Shown piece after piece: positions 40,787 through 48,734 of a stretch of 51,438 nt of DNA. This DNA comes from Paenibacillaceae bacterium (GTDB lineage: Bacteria > Bacillota > Bacilli > Paenibacillales > NBRC-103111): the NCBI GenBank assembly GCA_029256185.1, contig JAQSYI010000053.1:1-51438 (forward strand), read 5' to 3'. How positions within the stretch are numbered: the stretch's first letter is position 1; every line of letters begins with the position of its first letter. The notes beneath the pieces are model-generated. The model had not been told where the DNA came from. It saw nothing but the letters and a program-made list of their open reading frames with translations, and did not search any database. The translations under genes and the position numbers were made by a program.

Positions 40787-41094
40787 TGAGAACGAACTTA
40801 CAACATGTTGTAGTAGTCAACTGTTCATCGGGTTTGAAGACACACATTGGCCAGACAGAGCGCCTCTGGAGTACCTACCAAATAAAAATTTCTATAAATT
40901 GGAAATTAAGTAATGCAAGATTAGCTTTGGCATCCATTAGCCCTATGGCATCCTCGGTACCCTTTTTGTTCACCCGATCCCGGTTCGCTGTTTTGCCTAA
41001 TCGCAAGTGTTCTCCTTTTGTGGTATGCCGCCGCTTTCTCCTCCCTTTCACGGCATTTTGGTATGTCATTCTTGTCGCCGTAGTTTTTTGCTTC

Positions 41095-41154
41095 CTCCTT
41101 CTGGCCGCGTCCTTTTGGCCTGTATCCTTTTGGCCTGTATCCTTCTTGCAGCAT
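41095..41154 (+). repeat. 15-bp tandem repeat
   Basis: TCCTTTTGGCCTGTA occurs twice without a gap (41110-41139), flanked by degenerate units on both sides, directly downstream of the FAD oxidoreductase stop. Confidence 0.8.
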
Positions 41155-41162
41155 CCTTTTTG

Positions 41163-42434
41163 CTACAACTCATAACCTCTTCTGCCCATCTCAACTGCAA
41201 CAAGCTCTCCCCTGACCTTGTGGAAGCCCCCCTGTTCAACTGCCTCGGCGGCTGCAAGCCCAACCGCCTCTCCCATGCCAACAGCATCCGCCGTTATCCG
41301 GTAGGAGGCGTGGGCAAAGAAATCCCCGCTGATGCATCTTCCGGCGAAGGCCAGATTGTGCACCTCCGCTGCCACCAGGCTCCGCAACGGCACATGATAA
41401 GGCTTCGCCGCAATTCCCTGGTTGCCGTAACCGTGGGATTGACTGGAATCCGTGGCATGAATATCCACCGCAAACTTTACAGTGCATACCCCGTCGGCAA
41501 ATTTTCGGCCCTGCACAATATCGTCCACCGTTATGGTATACAAACCCTTCAGGCGTCTTCCTTCCCGCAGCGCAATATGCGCCGGGGTGGCCAAGACTTC
41601 AAGCTCTTGCCAGTCCGGCTGCTGGCGGAGCCGGTTTACAATCCGGTGAATCTCTGCCCGGCCCTGGATGGTACTTCGGGTGATTGCGGCAATATCATTG
41701 CAATGCACATGAAATTCATGGTTTACCGACAGCAGATACAATCCGGCAAGAGGCAAGGCAATAATGGTCGGAGCCTTATTGCTGGTGATGCAGGACAAGC
41801 TGTGCAAATATTCTCCAAAGGCCCGTTTGCTCTCATAGGTTTCCATGGAGCGGAAGCCTTCCGGCACCCCTCTGACAATGGCCAGCATGCTGGCGGGCTG
41901 AATATGTCCCGTGTCTGGATGGCCCATGGCATAGGAGCACCCACAGGCTGCTCCCAAGTCCCCGTTGCCGGTGCAATCCACGAATGCTTTACCCAGAAAC
42001 GCCATCCGTCCCTGGCTGTTCTCCACAGAGACAGATGTGATGCTGCCGGCAGCCTGAAGGGCATGCACTACCCGGCTGTGCAGCAGAATATCAACGCCCG
42101 CTTCCTGGCACAACTCCTCCAATAGCTGCTTCATCATCTCCACGTCATAGACAAAATTATACGCATTGCCCCGGGACAATACCTGTCCCCGCTTCTCCAA
42201 TCCGGCCTTGATCTCCTGCATAATGCCGCCTTTGCCCTCCATATCGAGGATCAGGGCCAGCATGCCCGAGGTCCATACACCGCCCAGACAGCCTCCCGCC
42301 TCCAGCAGCAGTGTCCGCAATCCCTGCCTGGCCGCCGACAGCGCACAGGCAATGCCTGCCGGGCCGCCTCCGCATACCACAAGATCATAGCTTCCAGCGA
42401 CGGGAACCTGCAAGTTCTCCTCAAGCATATTCAC
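41163..42434 (-). CDS. FAD-dependent oxidoreductase of the pectin operon
   Basis: This 423-residue flavoprotein has an N-terminal dinucleotide fold (DLVVCGGGPAGIACALSAAR), the adenosine-binding LLLEAGGCLGGVWTSGML, CTGNGDLGAACG and the C-terminal FAD loop ITADAVGMGEAVGLAAAEA. It belongs to the FAD-oxidoreductase group found widely in polysaccharide operons of Paenibacillus. Its substrate is unknown, and there is no signal peptide. The GTG at 42434 follows AGGAGG by 7 nt. It is the last gene of the operon, 146 nt after ogl, with a leader like that of ogl. Confidence 0.85.
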   Translation of the reverse strand: MNMLEENLQVPVAGSYDLVVCGGGPAGIACALSAARQGLRTLLLEAGGCLGGVWTSGMLALILDMEGKGGIMQEIKAGLEKRGQVLSRGNAYNFVYDVEMMKQLLEELCQEAGVDILLHSRVVHALQAAGSITSVSVENSQGRMAFLGKAFVDCTGNGDLGAACGCSYAMGHPDTGHIQPASMLAIVRGVPEGFRSMETYESKRAFGEYLHSLSCITSNKAPTIIALPLAGLYLLSVNHEFHVHCNDIAAITRSTIQGRAEIHRIVNRLRQQPDWQELEVLATPAHIALREGRRLKGLYTITVDDIVQGRKFADGVCTVKFAVDIHATDSSQSHGYGNQGIAAKPYHVPLRSLVAAEVHNLAFAGRCISGDFFAHASYRITADAVGMGEAVGLAAAEAVEQGGFHKVRGELVAVEMGRRGYEL

Positions 42435-42440
42435 GGGTTT

Positions 42441-42501
42441 TCCTCCTAAAAGTTTTGAGTCCTTTGCCGGAGTTTCCGGCATAAGCGAAAAACTGACTTC
42501 G
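42441..42501 (-). promoter_or_regulatory. Hairpin leader upstream of the FAD oxidoreductase gene
   Basis: The 61-nt segment aligns along its length with 43774-43833 before ogl. It contains AAAGTTTTGAGT, a hairpin TGCCGG-AGTTT-CCGGCA and CGAAAAACTGACTTCG. The hairpin differs in sequence but keeps pairing in the other copy. A second partial copy lies at 42516-42570. Confidence 0.6.
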
Positions 42502-42580
42502 TAAGCATTCACTTAAAGTTTTTGCGCCAGCAAAAACTGGCTTCGTAAGCATCTGCTTAGTTTTTCGGTTATGGCAAAAA

Positions 42581-43765
42581 TCAGCCAAGCTCCACCATGT
42601 AAACGGCGGGCAGCCCCTCTCTATCCGAGGTAAACACAATCCGCCTCCCGTCAGGAGAGAAGGCGGGATGAGGGTGGGCATCCTGCGTCGTTCCATAGCT
42701 TTTCCAACTGGTGCCGTGCTCGCATAATACCTGCTCCGTTCCCCTGGCCGGATCAGCCAAATAAATGAAGCCCTCCCCCTCCAATTGGCCGTCTCCCACG
42801 ATCAGGGAAAAGTCGTGGTTCGAGATAAAGTGACAATAGGGCGAGCAGTCCATCACATAACGCTCCTGGAGCATAACCGGGTCCAGGGTGCGAACCTGCT
42901 GTGTCAGAGGAGCGTTGGCGGTAATGGGCATGAACGTCTCCGGATCAACCACCTCTGCCGAAGATAGTCCGGCATGCTCCTGCCGGCGGTAGACATATGC
43001 AATGGCAGAACCGTCATGCAGCCAGTATTCATGGCCGATCATCTCCCCGGGCTGCTGGGGGCGGGCGCAGCGCAGCCCGGTTCCATCCCCGTTAATCAGC
43101 CAGATTCGGGCATCCACCTTATGGGCCGGTCCTTCATGGCAGAACATCACCGTACCGGTATCTCCCGGCCGGTATTGAGGATGACCCAGCCAGCATTGCT
43201 CTTCATGAATCACCCTGCTCTCACCCGAAGCCAATTGAATCTCAACTATGCGGCACCGGGGGCGGGAGGCCCACTGAGCCTCGAACTGGTTCCAGCCCTC
43301 CCTGGTATTCAGTTGGTCGCTCTCTCGCAGTTCTACCGTTATCGCATACTCTCCGTCGGAGCTGAGTCCGGGATTATCATAAGCGACCCAGCCGTCCGGA
43401 GTGGTATACACTGTTTTCTCCAGCAAGCTGTCCATATGCAGTTGAACAATACTTTTATGGCGGACATAATACAGCAGCTGCCCGTCAGGCGACAGATTGG
43501 CGCTGAAGGCCAGCAAACCCTCTCCTTCCGTCAATTGCACGGCCTCTCCGCTGGTCAGATCCAGCAGATGCAGATGGCTGTGCCCTTGGCGGCGTACGGC
43601 GAACACCAGCTTATTGCCGTCTGCCGTAAACATCCGGTTATAAAAATACGGATGATGGCTTAATTCTCCGGGACCCGTCAGCCGCACCAGCTCACGCCCT
43701 GTCCTGCTGTCTCTGAATGCATGTTTGCTGTACCGGACTGTAATGCCCTTGCCCCAGCTTCTCAT
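42581..43765 (-). CDS. ogl: Oligogalacturonate lyase (PL22)
   Basis: Ogl cleaves di- and short oligogalacturonates to 5-keto-4-deoxyuronate in the cytoplasm. The 394-residue seven-bladed propeller follows enterobacterial Ogl closely: NRMFTADGNKLVF, WLGHPQYRPGDTGTVMFCHEG, DARIWLINGDG, EYWLHDGSAIAYVY, DCSPYCHFISNHDFSLIVGDG and the end HPHPAFSPDGRRIVFTSDREG. The histidines of HEG, HEYW and SPYCHF correspond to metal and catalytic positions. The ATG follows AGGAGGATTATTGCC. It lies after two sugar permeases, so the importer probably brings in its substrate. Confidence 0.92.
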   Translation of the reverse strand: MRSWGKGITVRYSKHAFRDSRTGRELVRLTGPGELSHHPYFYNRMFTADGNKLVFAVRRQGHSHLHLLDLTSGEAVQLTEGEGLLAFSANLSPDGQLLYYVRHKSIVQLHMDSLLEKTVYTTPDGWVAYDNPGLSSDGEYAITVELRESDQLNTREGWNQFEAQWASRPRCRIVEIQLASGESRVIHEEQCWLGHPQYRPGDTGTVMFCHEGPAHKVDARIWLINGDGTGLRCARPQQPGEMIGHEYWLHDGSAIAYVYRRQEHAGLSSAEVVDPETFMPITANAPLTQQVRTLDPVMLQERYVMDCSPYCHFISNHDFSLIVGDGQLEGEGFIYLADPARGTEQVLCEHGTSWKSYGTTQDAHPHPAFSPDGRRIVFTSDREGLPAVYMVELG

Positions 43766-43773
43766 GGCAATAA

Positions 43774-43833
43774 TCCTCCTGAAAGTTTTGAGTGGATTGC
43801 CATACTAGTGGCATATCCGAAAAACTGGCTTCG
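43774..43833 (-). promoter_or_regulatory. Hairpin leader upstream of ogl
   Basis: This 60-nt relative of 42441-42501 has AAAGTTTTGAGT, the hairpin TGCC-ATACTAGT-GGCA and CGAAAAACTGGCTTCG. It ends at the ribosome binding site of ogl. Confidence 0.6.
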
Positions 43834-43840
43834 GCTATAT

Positions 43841-44668
43841 TCATCCTTTTACCGAACCGGCGGCAAGGCCCTTGACAATCTGTTCTTGAAACACAATATA
43901 AATGATAACAACCGGAATCATGGTAATAATAATCCCTGCACAAATCAGGCCGTATTCGCTGGAATATTCCCCCCGGAAATTGGCCAGACCAAGGGGCAGC
44001 GTCCGCCAGGTATCACTGACAATCAGTACCGAAGCATAGATATACTCATTCCAGGCGCCGATGAAATCAAGGATGGCCAGGGTCGCCATGCCCGGAACAC
44101 TTAAGGGGATAATGATTTTGTAGAAGCTTTTCCAATAGCTGCACCCGTCCATGATCGCCGCTTCTTCCATCTCCTTGGGGATGGAGCGCATGAAACCGAC
44201 GAGCAGGAAGATCGCCCTGGGAAAGCCGAATACGGTGTACACAATGATCAAAGACAGCAGACTGTCCCGCAAGCCCAGATTGATCATCTTCATAAACGTG
44301 GGCATAAGCAGAGACTGCATCGGTACTGCAAGCCCTACGGCAAACAAGGACCACAGCCATACGCTTCCCCGAAAAGGAAGCCTGGCAATAACGTAAGCCG
44401 TCATCGCTCCGAATACCAGCGTAAGCGTTACTCCGAAGAAAGCGGCAATCAGACTGTTCCAGAAATACTGGCCGATGCTGGCGCTGTTCCAGGCCCGCAC
44501 GTAATTGTCCAAACTGAATGCCTCGGGAAGTCCGAAAGGACTGCGGAAAATTTCCCGGTTGGTCTTAAAGGAGCTGATCAATACCCAGGTGAACAAACAA
44601 AGGGACAATAAAGCATAACCCCACAAAAAAATGTATTTAACTCCAACAATGGCATACTTTTGTTTCAT
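43841..44668 (-). CDS. Carbohydrate ABC permease (MalG type)
   Basis: This 275-residue inner-membrane subunit has six helices and the EAA loop EMEEAAIMDGCSYWKSFYKI, which docks the ATPase. It belongs to the CUT1 family of sugar importers. The substrate is probably an oligogalacturonide, inferred from the adjacent ogl. No ATPase gene is present; as in many Paenibacillus CUT1 systems a shared MsmX-type ATPase elsewhere would drive it. The ATG follows GGAAGGTG. Confidence 0.92.
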   Translation of the reverse strand: MKQKYAIVGVKYIFLWGYALLSLCLFTWVLISSFKTNREIFRSPFGLPEAFSLDNYVRAWNSASIGQYFWNSLIAAFFGVTLTLVFGAMTAYVIARLPFRGSVWLWSLFAVGLAVPMQSLLMPTFMKMINLGLRDSLLSLIIVYTVFGFPRAIFLLVGFMRSIPKEMEEAAIMDGCSYWKSFYKIIIPLSVPGMATLAILDFIGAWNEYIYASVLIVSDTWRTLPLGLANFRGEYSSEYGLICAGIIITMIPVVIIYIVFQEQIVKGLAAGSVKG

Positions 44669-44683
44669 CCAGCAGCACCTTCC

Positions 44684-45550
44684 TCAATTATCCTTCACAG
44701 AGCGGGAGCGGACCAGGACAGAAATCGTTACCGAGACGGCCATGATCGCAACAGCAATCGTGCTGCCGTAGCCGTAATTCATCCGGCTGAAGCCTTGGTT
44801 GTACATATAACTGCCCGTGACCTCCGTACGGTGAATCGGACCTCCCTGCGTCAGGATGAGAATGAAATCAAACTGCTTGAACGAATTGGTAATTGCCATC
44901 ATCAAGCAGATGCCGATTACTCCCGAAATCATAGGCATAATTACCCGAACCAGCTTCTGAAAAGCATTGGCCCCGTCGATTTCCGCCGCTTCCAGCACCT
45001 CCGGAGAAATCCCCTGCAGCGCCGCCAACAGGATGATCATCATCAGCCCCACCTGACTCCATACCAGAGGCATGGATACAGCAGCCATCGCCGTTGAGGA
45101 ATCGGACAGCCATACCCGGGTATAATCCCCCAGGTCCAGCTTGCGCAGCAGGGCGTTCAGAATACCGAAGTTATTTTCATAGATAAATTGAAACATGAGC
45201 GCCGTAGCCACACTGGATATGACTACAGGAATGAAATACACCGTCCGCAAAAACTTGAATGCCCGCACTTCCGTATACAGCAAGTAGGCAAGCAGAAGCG
45301 CCAGCGGAATCATCAGCAGAGTCAGAAAGGCCAGCAGGTATACCGTATTCAGCAATGCACGGTAGAATACCGGGTCCTGAAACAACCGGATATAATTGTC
45401 CAGAAACAGAAATTCCTTGGGCGAGATGGCATTCCACTCAAAGAAGCTGTAATAAACCACCTCGCCGATGGAGCTGAGAAAGAAATACAGGTACAACAGC
45501 AGTGTCGGCATGACAAAAAGTATCGTAATCCGTCTTCGTTCCTTCTTCAT
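44684..45550 (-). CDS. Carbohydrate ABC permease (MalF type)
   Basis: This 288-residue partner permease has six helices and the EAA loop VLEAAEIDGANAFQKLVRVI. It starts with the usual basic N-terminus (MKKERRR). The ATG at 45550 is 9 nt after GAGGAG; the TTG before it lies too close. It pairs with the MalG-type permease 15 nt downstream. Confidence 0.92.
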   Translation of the reverse strand: MKKERRRITILFVMPTLLLYLYFFLSSIGEVVYYSFFEWNAISPKEFLFLDNYIRLFQDPVFYRALLNTVYLLAFLTLLMIPLALLLAYLLYTEVRAFKFLRTVYFIPVVISSVATALMFQFIYENNFGILNALLRKLDLGDYTRVWLSDSSTAMAAVSMPLVWSQVGLMMIILLAALQGISPEVLEAAEIDGANAFQKLVRVIMPMISGVIGICLMMAITNSFKQFDFILILTQGGPIHRTEVTGSYMYNQGFSRMNYGYGSTIAVAIMAVSVTISVLVRSRSVKDN

Positions 45551-45573
45551 AACCAATTGCTCCTCGCAGGTAA

Positions 45574-46935
45574 TTATTCGAACGCCTTGTTAGGATGGGT
45601 ACTAATGGCCTGCTGGAATCGTTGCGCATATTGGTCAGGCGTAATGTCCTTCAGATACAGCCTTGTTTTCAGATCGTTGTAGGCGGCGCTTGCTTCGCTT
45701 GAGAGCAGGTCGTTATGATCCGGGAAAACCTTGACCTTGCCCGAATCCCGGAGCTCCAGCGCCTTGGCCAGCACAGGATGGATGCCCGCTCCCCGTTCAA
45801 GCTTCACCGGACTGGGGTTGCCGGCAATCTCCTCCAGATCCTTGCCTACCTCCGGACCGGCCAGATACTTGGCCAGCTTCCAGGCTGCCTCGCGCTTCTG
45901 CTCGTCTGCGTACGCCTGCTTGCTAATGTAGACAAAGTAGCCCACTCCCGCCGTCAAATAAGGCTGCTGCGCTTCTTCGATCTTGGGGAAGGGGATGACC
46001 CGAACCTGATCGATGATTTCCTTGCCGATGTTCCCCAGGGTCCAGCTATGTTGGAAGTACATGGGCGCCATCTCCGCATTGAACATCTCCAGCGCCTGGA
46101 GCGTCCCCATGGTTTCCATTCCCTTGGGGAAGGCACCAAGCTCAATGAGTTCATTGGCCAGCTGGGCCACTCTGGTCAAGCCTTGCCCGTAAGGCTCCTT
46201 GCCTGCCAGCTTATCGTTCAGACTGTCTCCGTACACCTGATCGGCCAGGTTGGTCAGCATGGCCCGGGTGGTGCCGTCATTAGCGGCAATGGGGACCAGA
46301 TTCTTCTTCTTGAAGGCCGTTACCGCTTCCTTCAGCTCGCCGAAGGTTTCCGGTATCTTCACCCCATGCTCCTGGAACATCCGCTCATTGACAAGAAAGG
46401 TCATCATATACGCTTCAATCGGCAGCCCATAGATCCGGTTCTGGTAAGTGGAAGACACATAGGCGTTGTCGATGTAGCGCCCCTGCATCTCCGGGTCCTG
46501 GGCGATCAGATCGGTCAGATCCGCCAGCCTGTCATTGACAATATAGTTGGCTGTGTCCCGGACGCCCCAGTGCAGGAATACATCAGGCGGAGCATTGGCC
46601 GCCATCTCCGTGACAATCTTCTCACGGATGCCGTTGCCCGGCGCCGTCTCCACGGTCAAGGTAATATAATTGTTCTCCGCAATAAAACGCTCCACTGCCG
46701 GTTCGAACGCTGCCGCCATCGGCACCTCTCCCGTCCAGCCGTGAGCCAGCTTCAGTTTGACGGGTGCCTTCTGGTCTCCCGCAGGTGTTGCAGAAGCGTT
46801 TGCGGCTGATGTGCCCGCTTGGCCAGGTGTTCCCTTGGCGTCAGATGCGCCGTCTGACGAACGGCAGCCTGCAATCAGGAGCATGGCCGACATCACAATA
46901 ACCAGCACACGCATGGATGTTTTGCCCATCCTCAT
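45574..46935 (-). CDS. Extracellular sugar-binding lipoprotein of the ABC importer
   Basis: This 453-residue family 1 binding protein has a signal peptide and the lipobox LIAGC (Cys24), then a Ser/Ala/Thr linker and the two-lobed binding fold. The segments KLKLAHGWTGEVPMAAAFEP, YGLPIEAYMMTFLVNERMF and YLTAGVGYFVYISKQAYADE are typical. It delivers its ligand to the two permeases encoded next. The ATG follows AAGGGGG. A TATACT -10 box without a good -35 lies about 60 nt upstream (46995-47000), as expected if activation by YesN is needed. Confidence 0.92.
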   Translation of the reverse strand: MRMGKTSMRVLVIVMSAMLLIAGCRSSDGASDAKGTPGQAGTSAANASATPAGDQKAPVKLKLAHGWTGEVPMAAAFEPAVERFIAENNYITLTVETAPGNGIREKIVTEMAANAPPDVFLHWGVRDTANYIVNDRLADLTDLIAQDPEMQGRYIDNAYVSSTYQNRIYGLPIEAYMMTFLVNERMFQEHGVKIPETFGELKEAVTAFKKKNLVPIAANDGTTRAMLTNLADQVYGDSLNDKLAGKEPYGQGLTRVAQLANELIELGAFPKGMETMGTLQALEMFNAEMAPMYFQHSWTLGNIGKEIIDQVRVIPFPKIEEAQQPYLTAGVGYFVYISKQAYADEQKREAAWKLAKYLAGPEVGKDLEEIAGNPSPVKLERGAGIHPVLAKALELRDSGKVKVFPDHNDLLSSEASAAYNDLKTRLYLKDITPDQYAQRFQQAISTHPNKAFE

Positions 46936-47117
46936 GTTCTTTTCCCCCTTGATGATTTGGATTGGTATGAAGGGGTTCTCCTCTTCACAAGAACAGTATA
47001 AGCAATAGGGTAATCACCCGCCTTGAATTTCTCCAGCAAAAACATGAATTTCTTTGGAAGCGGGAATTCATCTTCCTGTAGCCGTGGAGGTTCCAGACCC
47101 GCAGCCGCTCCCGGCCC

Positions 47118-48734
47118 TCAGTCGTTCTTGCGGTATTTGTTCGGGGTAACGCCGTACATTTTGCGGAAGATGGTGCTGAAATAATTGGGATCATCATAGC
47201 CCGCCAGCTGGGCAATTTCGGCAACCTTCTTGTCTGTATTGTTCAGCAATGTCTTGGCCTGCTCCATTCTGACACGTGTGATATAGTTAACAAACCGTTC
47301 TCCGGTCTCTTTTCTGAACAAGGTGCTTAAATAAGCGGGATTGAAATGCACGTGTGCTGCTACCTCGGATAAGCTGCAATCATTCATATAATTCTCATGA
47401 ATATAGTCCAAGGTTTGCCGGATGGCTTGCCGGTTACTGCGTTCCTGCCATTCCCCGAACAAGTCTAGAAGCTGCTCCGCCTGCCTCCTCAGTCCGCAGG
47501 CATCCGTTTCCTCCGACAGTATCTCCATGAACGGGAAGGATGGAGGCGCTTGAGGAAGCAGTGAATCCCGACTGGCCTGCTGACCGCTTCCAGCCCCGGA
47601 GTCGTCCCCCGCTGCTCCTCCGCTTGTTTGACCTGCTCCTTCTCCGCTTTGCAAACGAATGATTTTGCGGCCCAGCGTCTGCAGGACCGTGCTCACGGCC
47701 TGGGCTCTGCTTCTTTGCATGGGCTGGGGCAGCGCTTCAACAGAAGCCACCTCCGCCATGACCTGTTCACGCAAGCGTTCAGGATAGCCGTTGGCGATGA
47801 AATACATCCAGTCATCCTGCAAAGCCTGCGCTCCGGTGAATAGTGGATTGTGCCCGCCGGGCCAACCATCTGTTTCCGGCCCTGCGGCAGGAGCGCCGGT
47901 GGAAAGCCCTATCTGCTCATACAGACGGGGAACAAGCGCCAGAGACGGTATGACGCCTGCTGCGGTCATTTGGATATCTGCGCCTAACAGCTCCCGGATA
48001 TGCGTAACCAGACTGTGGCACAGCTCCTGCTCCAGCCGCGCGGGATGCCCGGCACTGTCGGGGTAAGCGATGAACAGGGCGGCCAGATTATACTGAATGG
48101 CCACATAGCAGCCGTTGCAAGCGAAGGTATCCAGCAGTTCCTCCATAATGTTGCGCATGGCAAACTGGAGCAAGGGCATATTGCCCGCGAACTTGCCCTT
48201 GGTATCGGCGAAGCCGCTCACAAACCAGCATGCCCTTCCCAGCAGCTGCCGCTCCAGAAGCGGAGTCATGCCGTCATGCAGAGGCAGCCGCAGCAGCAAG
48301 GCCTTGACTGCTTCTTCCGTCAGCAACCGCTCCTCCCGCTCCCGCTGCCGCCGCTCGGCAAGAATAAGCCCGTACATCCGCTCCAGCATCATCAGCACTT
48401 CCTGCTCAGGACAGGGCTTTAACAGAAAGTCGCTCACATTGTACTTCACGGCTGCCTGGGCATGGGTAAAATCCTTATGCCCCGTAAGAATCACCAGCTT
48501 CACCGGAATCTCCTGTCTGAACACGCGCTCGGCCAGCTCAATTCCGCTAAGTCCGGGCATACGGATATCCACGATGGCCAGGTCCGGCCGCAGGCTCTCC
48601 AGCAGTTGGAAGGCTTCCTCGCCATTCTTGGCTTCACCTGCCACGACCCAGTTATCCGCGTAAACCTCAATCAGTTTGCGCAGACCCTTGCGGATGAACA
48701 ATTCGTCATCGACTATAATCAATTTCCCTTTCAT
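47118..48734 (-). CDS. AraC-type response regulator (YesN family)
   Basis: This 538-residue regulator has an N-terminal receiver (IIVDDELFIRKGL, phosphoacceptor Asp56 in VDIRMPG, Lys in LLKPCPE), a long middle domain and a C-terminal AraC DNA-binding domain (CSLSEVAAHVHFNPAYLSTL and VAEIAQLAGYDDPNYFSTIF). A Ser/Gly/Ala-rich linker near residue 380 is low complexity. It should receive phosphate from YesM, whose gene overlaps by 4 nt, and activate the importer operon. The ATG at 48734 lies within the end of yesM. Confidence 0.93.
   Translation of the reverse strand: MKGKLIIVDDELFIRKGLRKLIEVYADNWVVAGEAKNGEEAFQLLESLRPDLAIVDIRMPGLSGIELAERVFRQEIPVKLVILTGHKDFTHAQAAVKYNVSDFLLKPCPEQEVLMMLERMYGLILAERRQREREERLLTEEAVKALLLRLPLHDGMTPLLERQLLGRACWFVSGFADTKGKFAGNMPLLQFAMRNIMEELLDTFACNGCYVAIQYNLAALFIAYPDSAGHPARLEQELCHSLVTHIRELLGADIQMTAAGVIPSLALVPRLYEQIGLSTGAPAAGPETDGWPGGHNPLFTGAQALQDDWMYFIANGYPERLREQVMAEVASVEALPQPMQRSRAQAVSTVLQTLGRKIIRLQSGEGAGQTSGGAAGDDSGAGSGQQASRDSLLPQAPPSFPFMEILSEETDACGLRRQAEQLLDLFGEWQERSNRQAIRQTLDYIHENYMNDCSLSEVAAHVHFNPAYLSTLFRKETGERFVNYITRVRMEQAKTLLNNTDKKVAEIAQLAGYDDPNYFSTIFRKMYGVTPNKYRKND

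Larger units (their letters stand above)
40346..41162. other. Gene-free, repeat-rich region of about 800 bp
   Basis: No gene is credible here. It holds two tandem hairpins at 52-bp spacing (40508-40595), a 36-bp repeat (40646-40681), a 13-bp inverted repeat (40758-40786) and a 15-bp tandem repeat (41095-41154). Open frames through it, for example one with repeated FYAKF/ILCDIS segments, are read-through of the repeats. Confidence 0.6.

Noticed and set aside
45715..46809. A 364-codon plus-strand frame opposite the binding lipoprotein
   Set aside because: It is antisense to a clear solute-binding protein and looks like reverse-strand codon bias.
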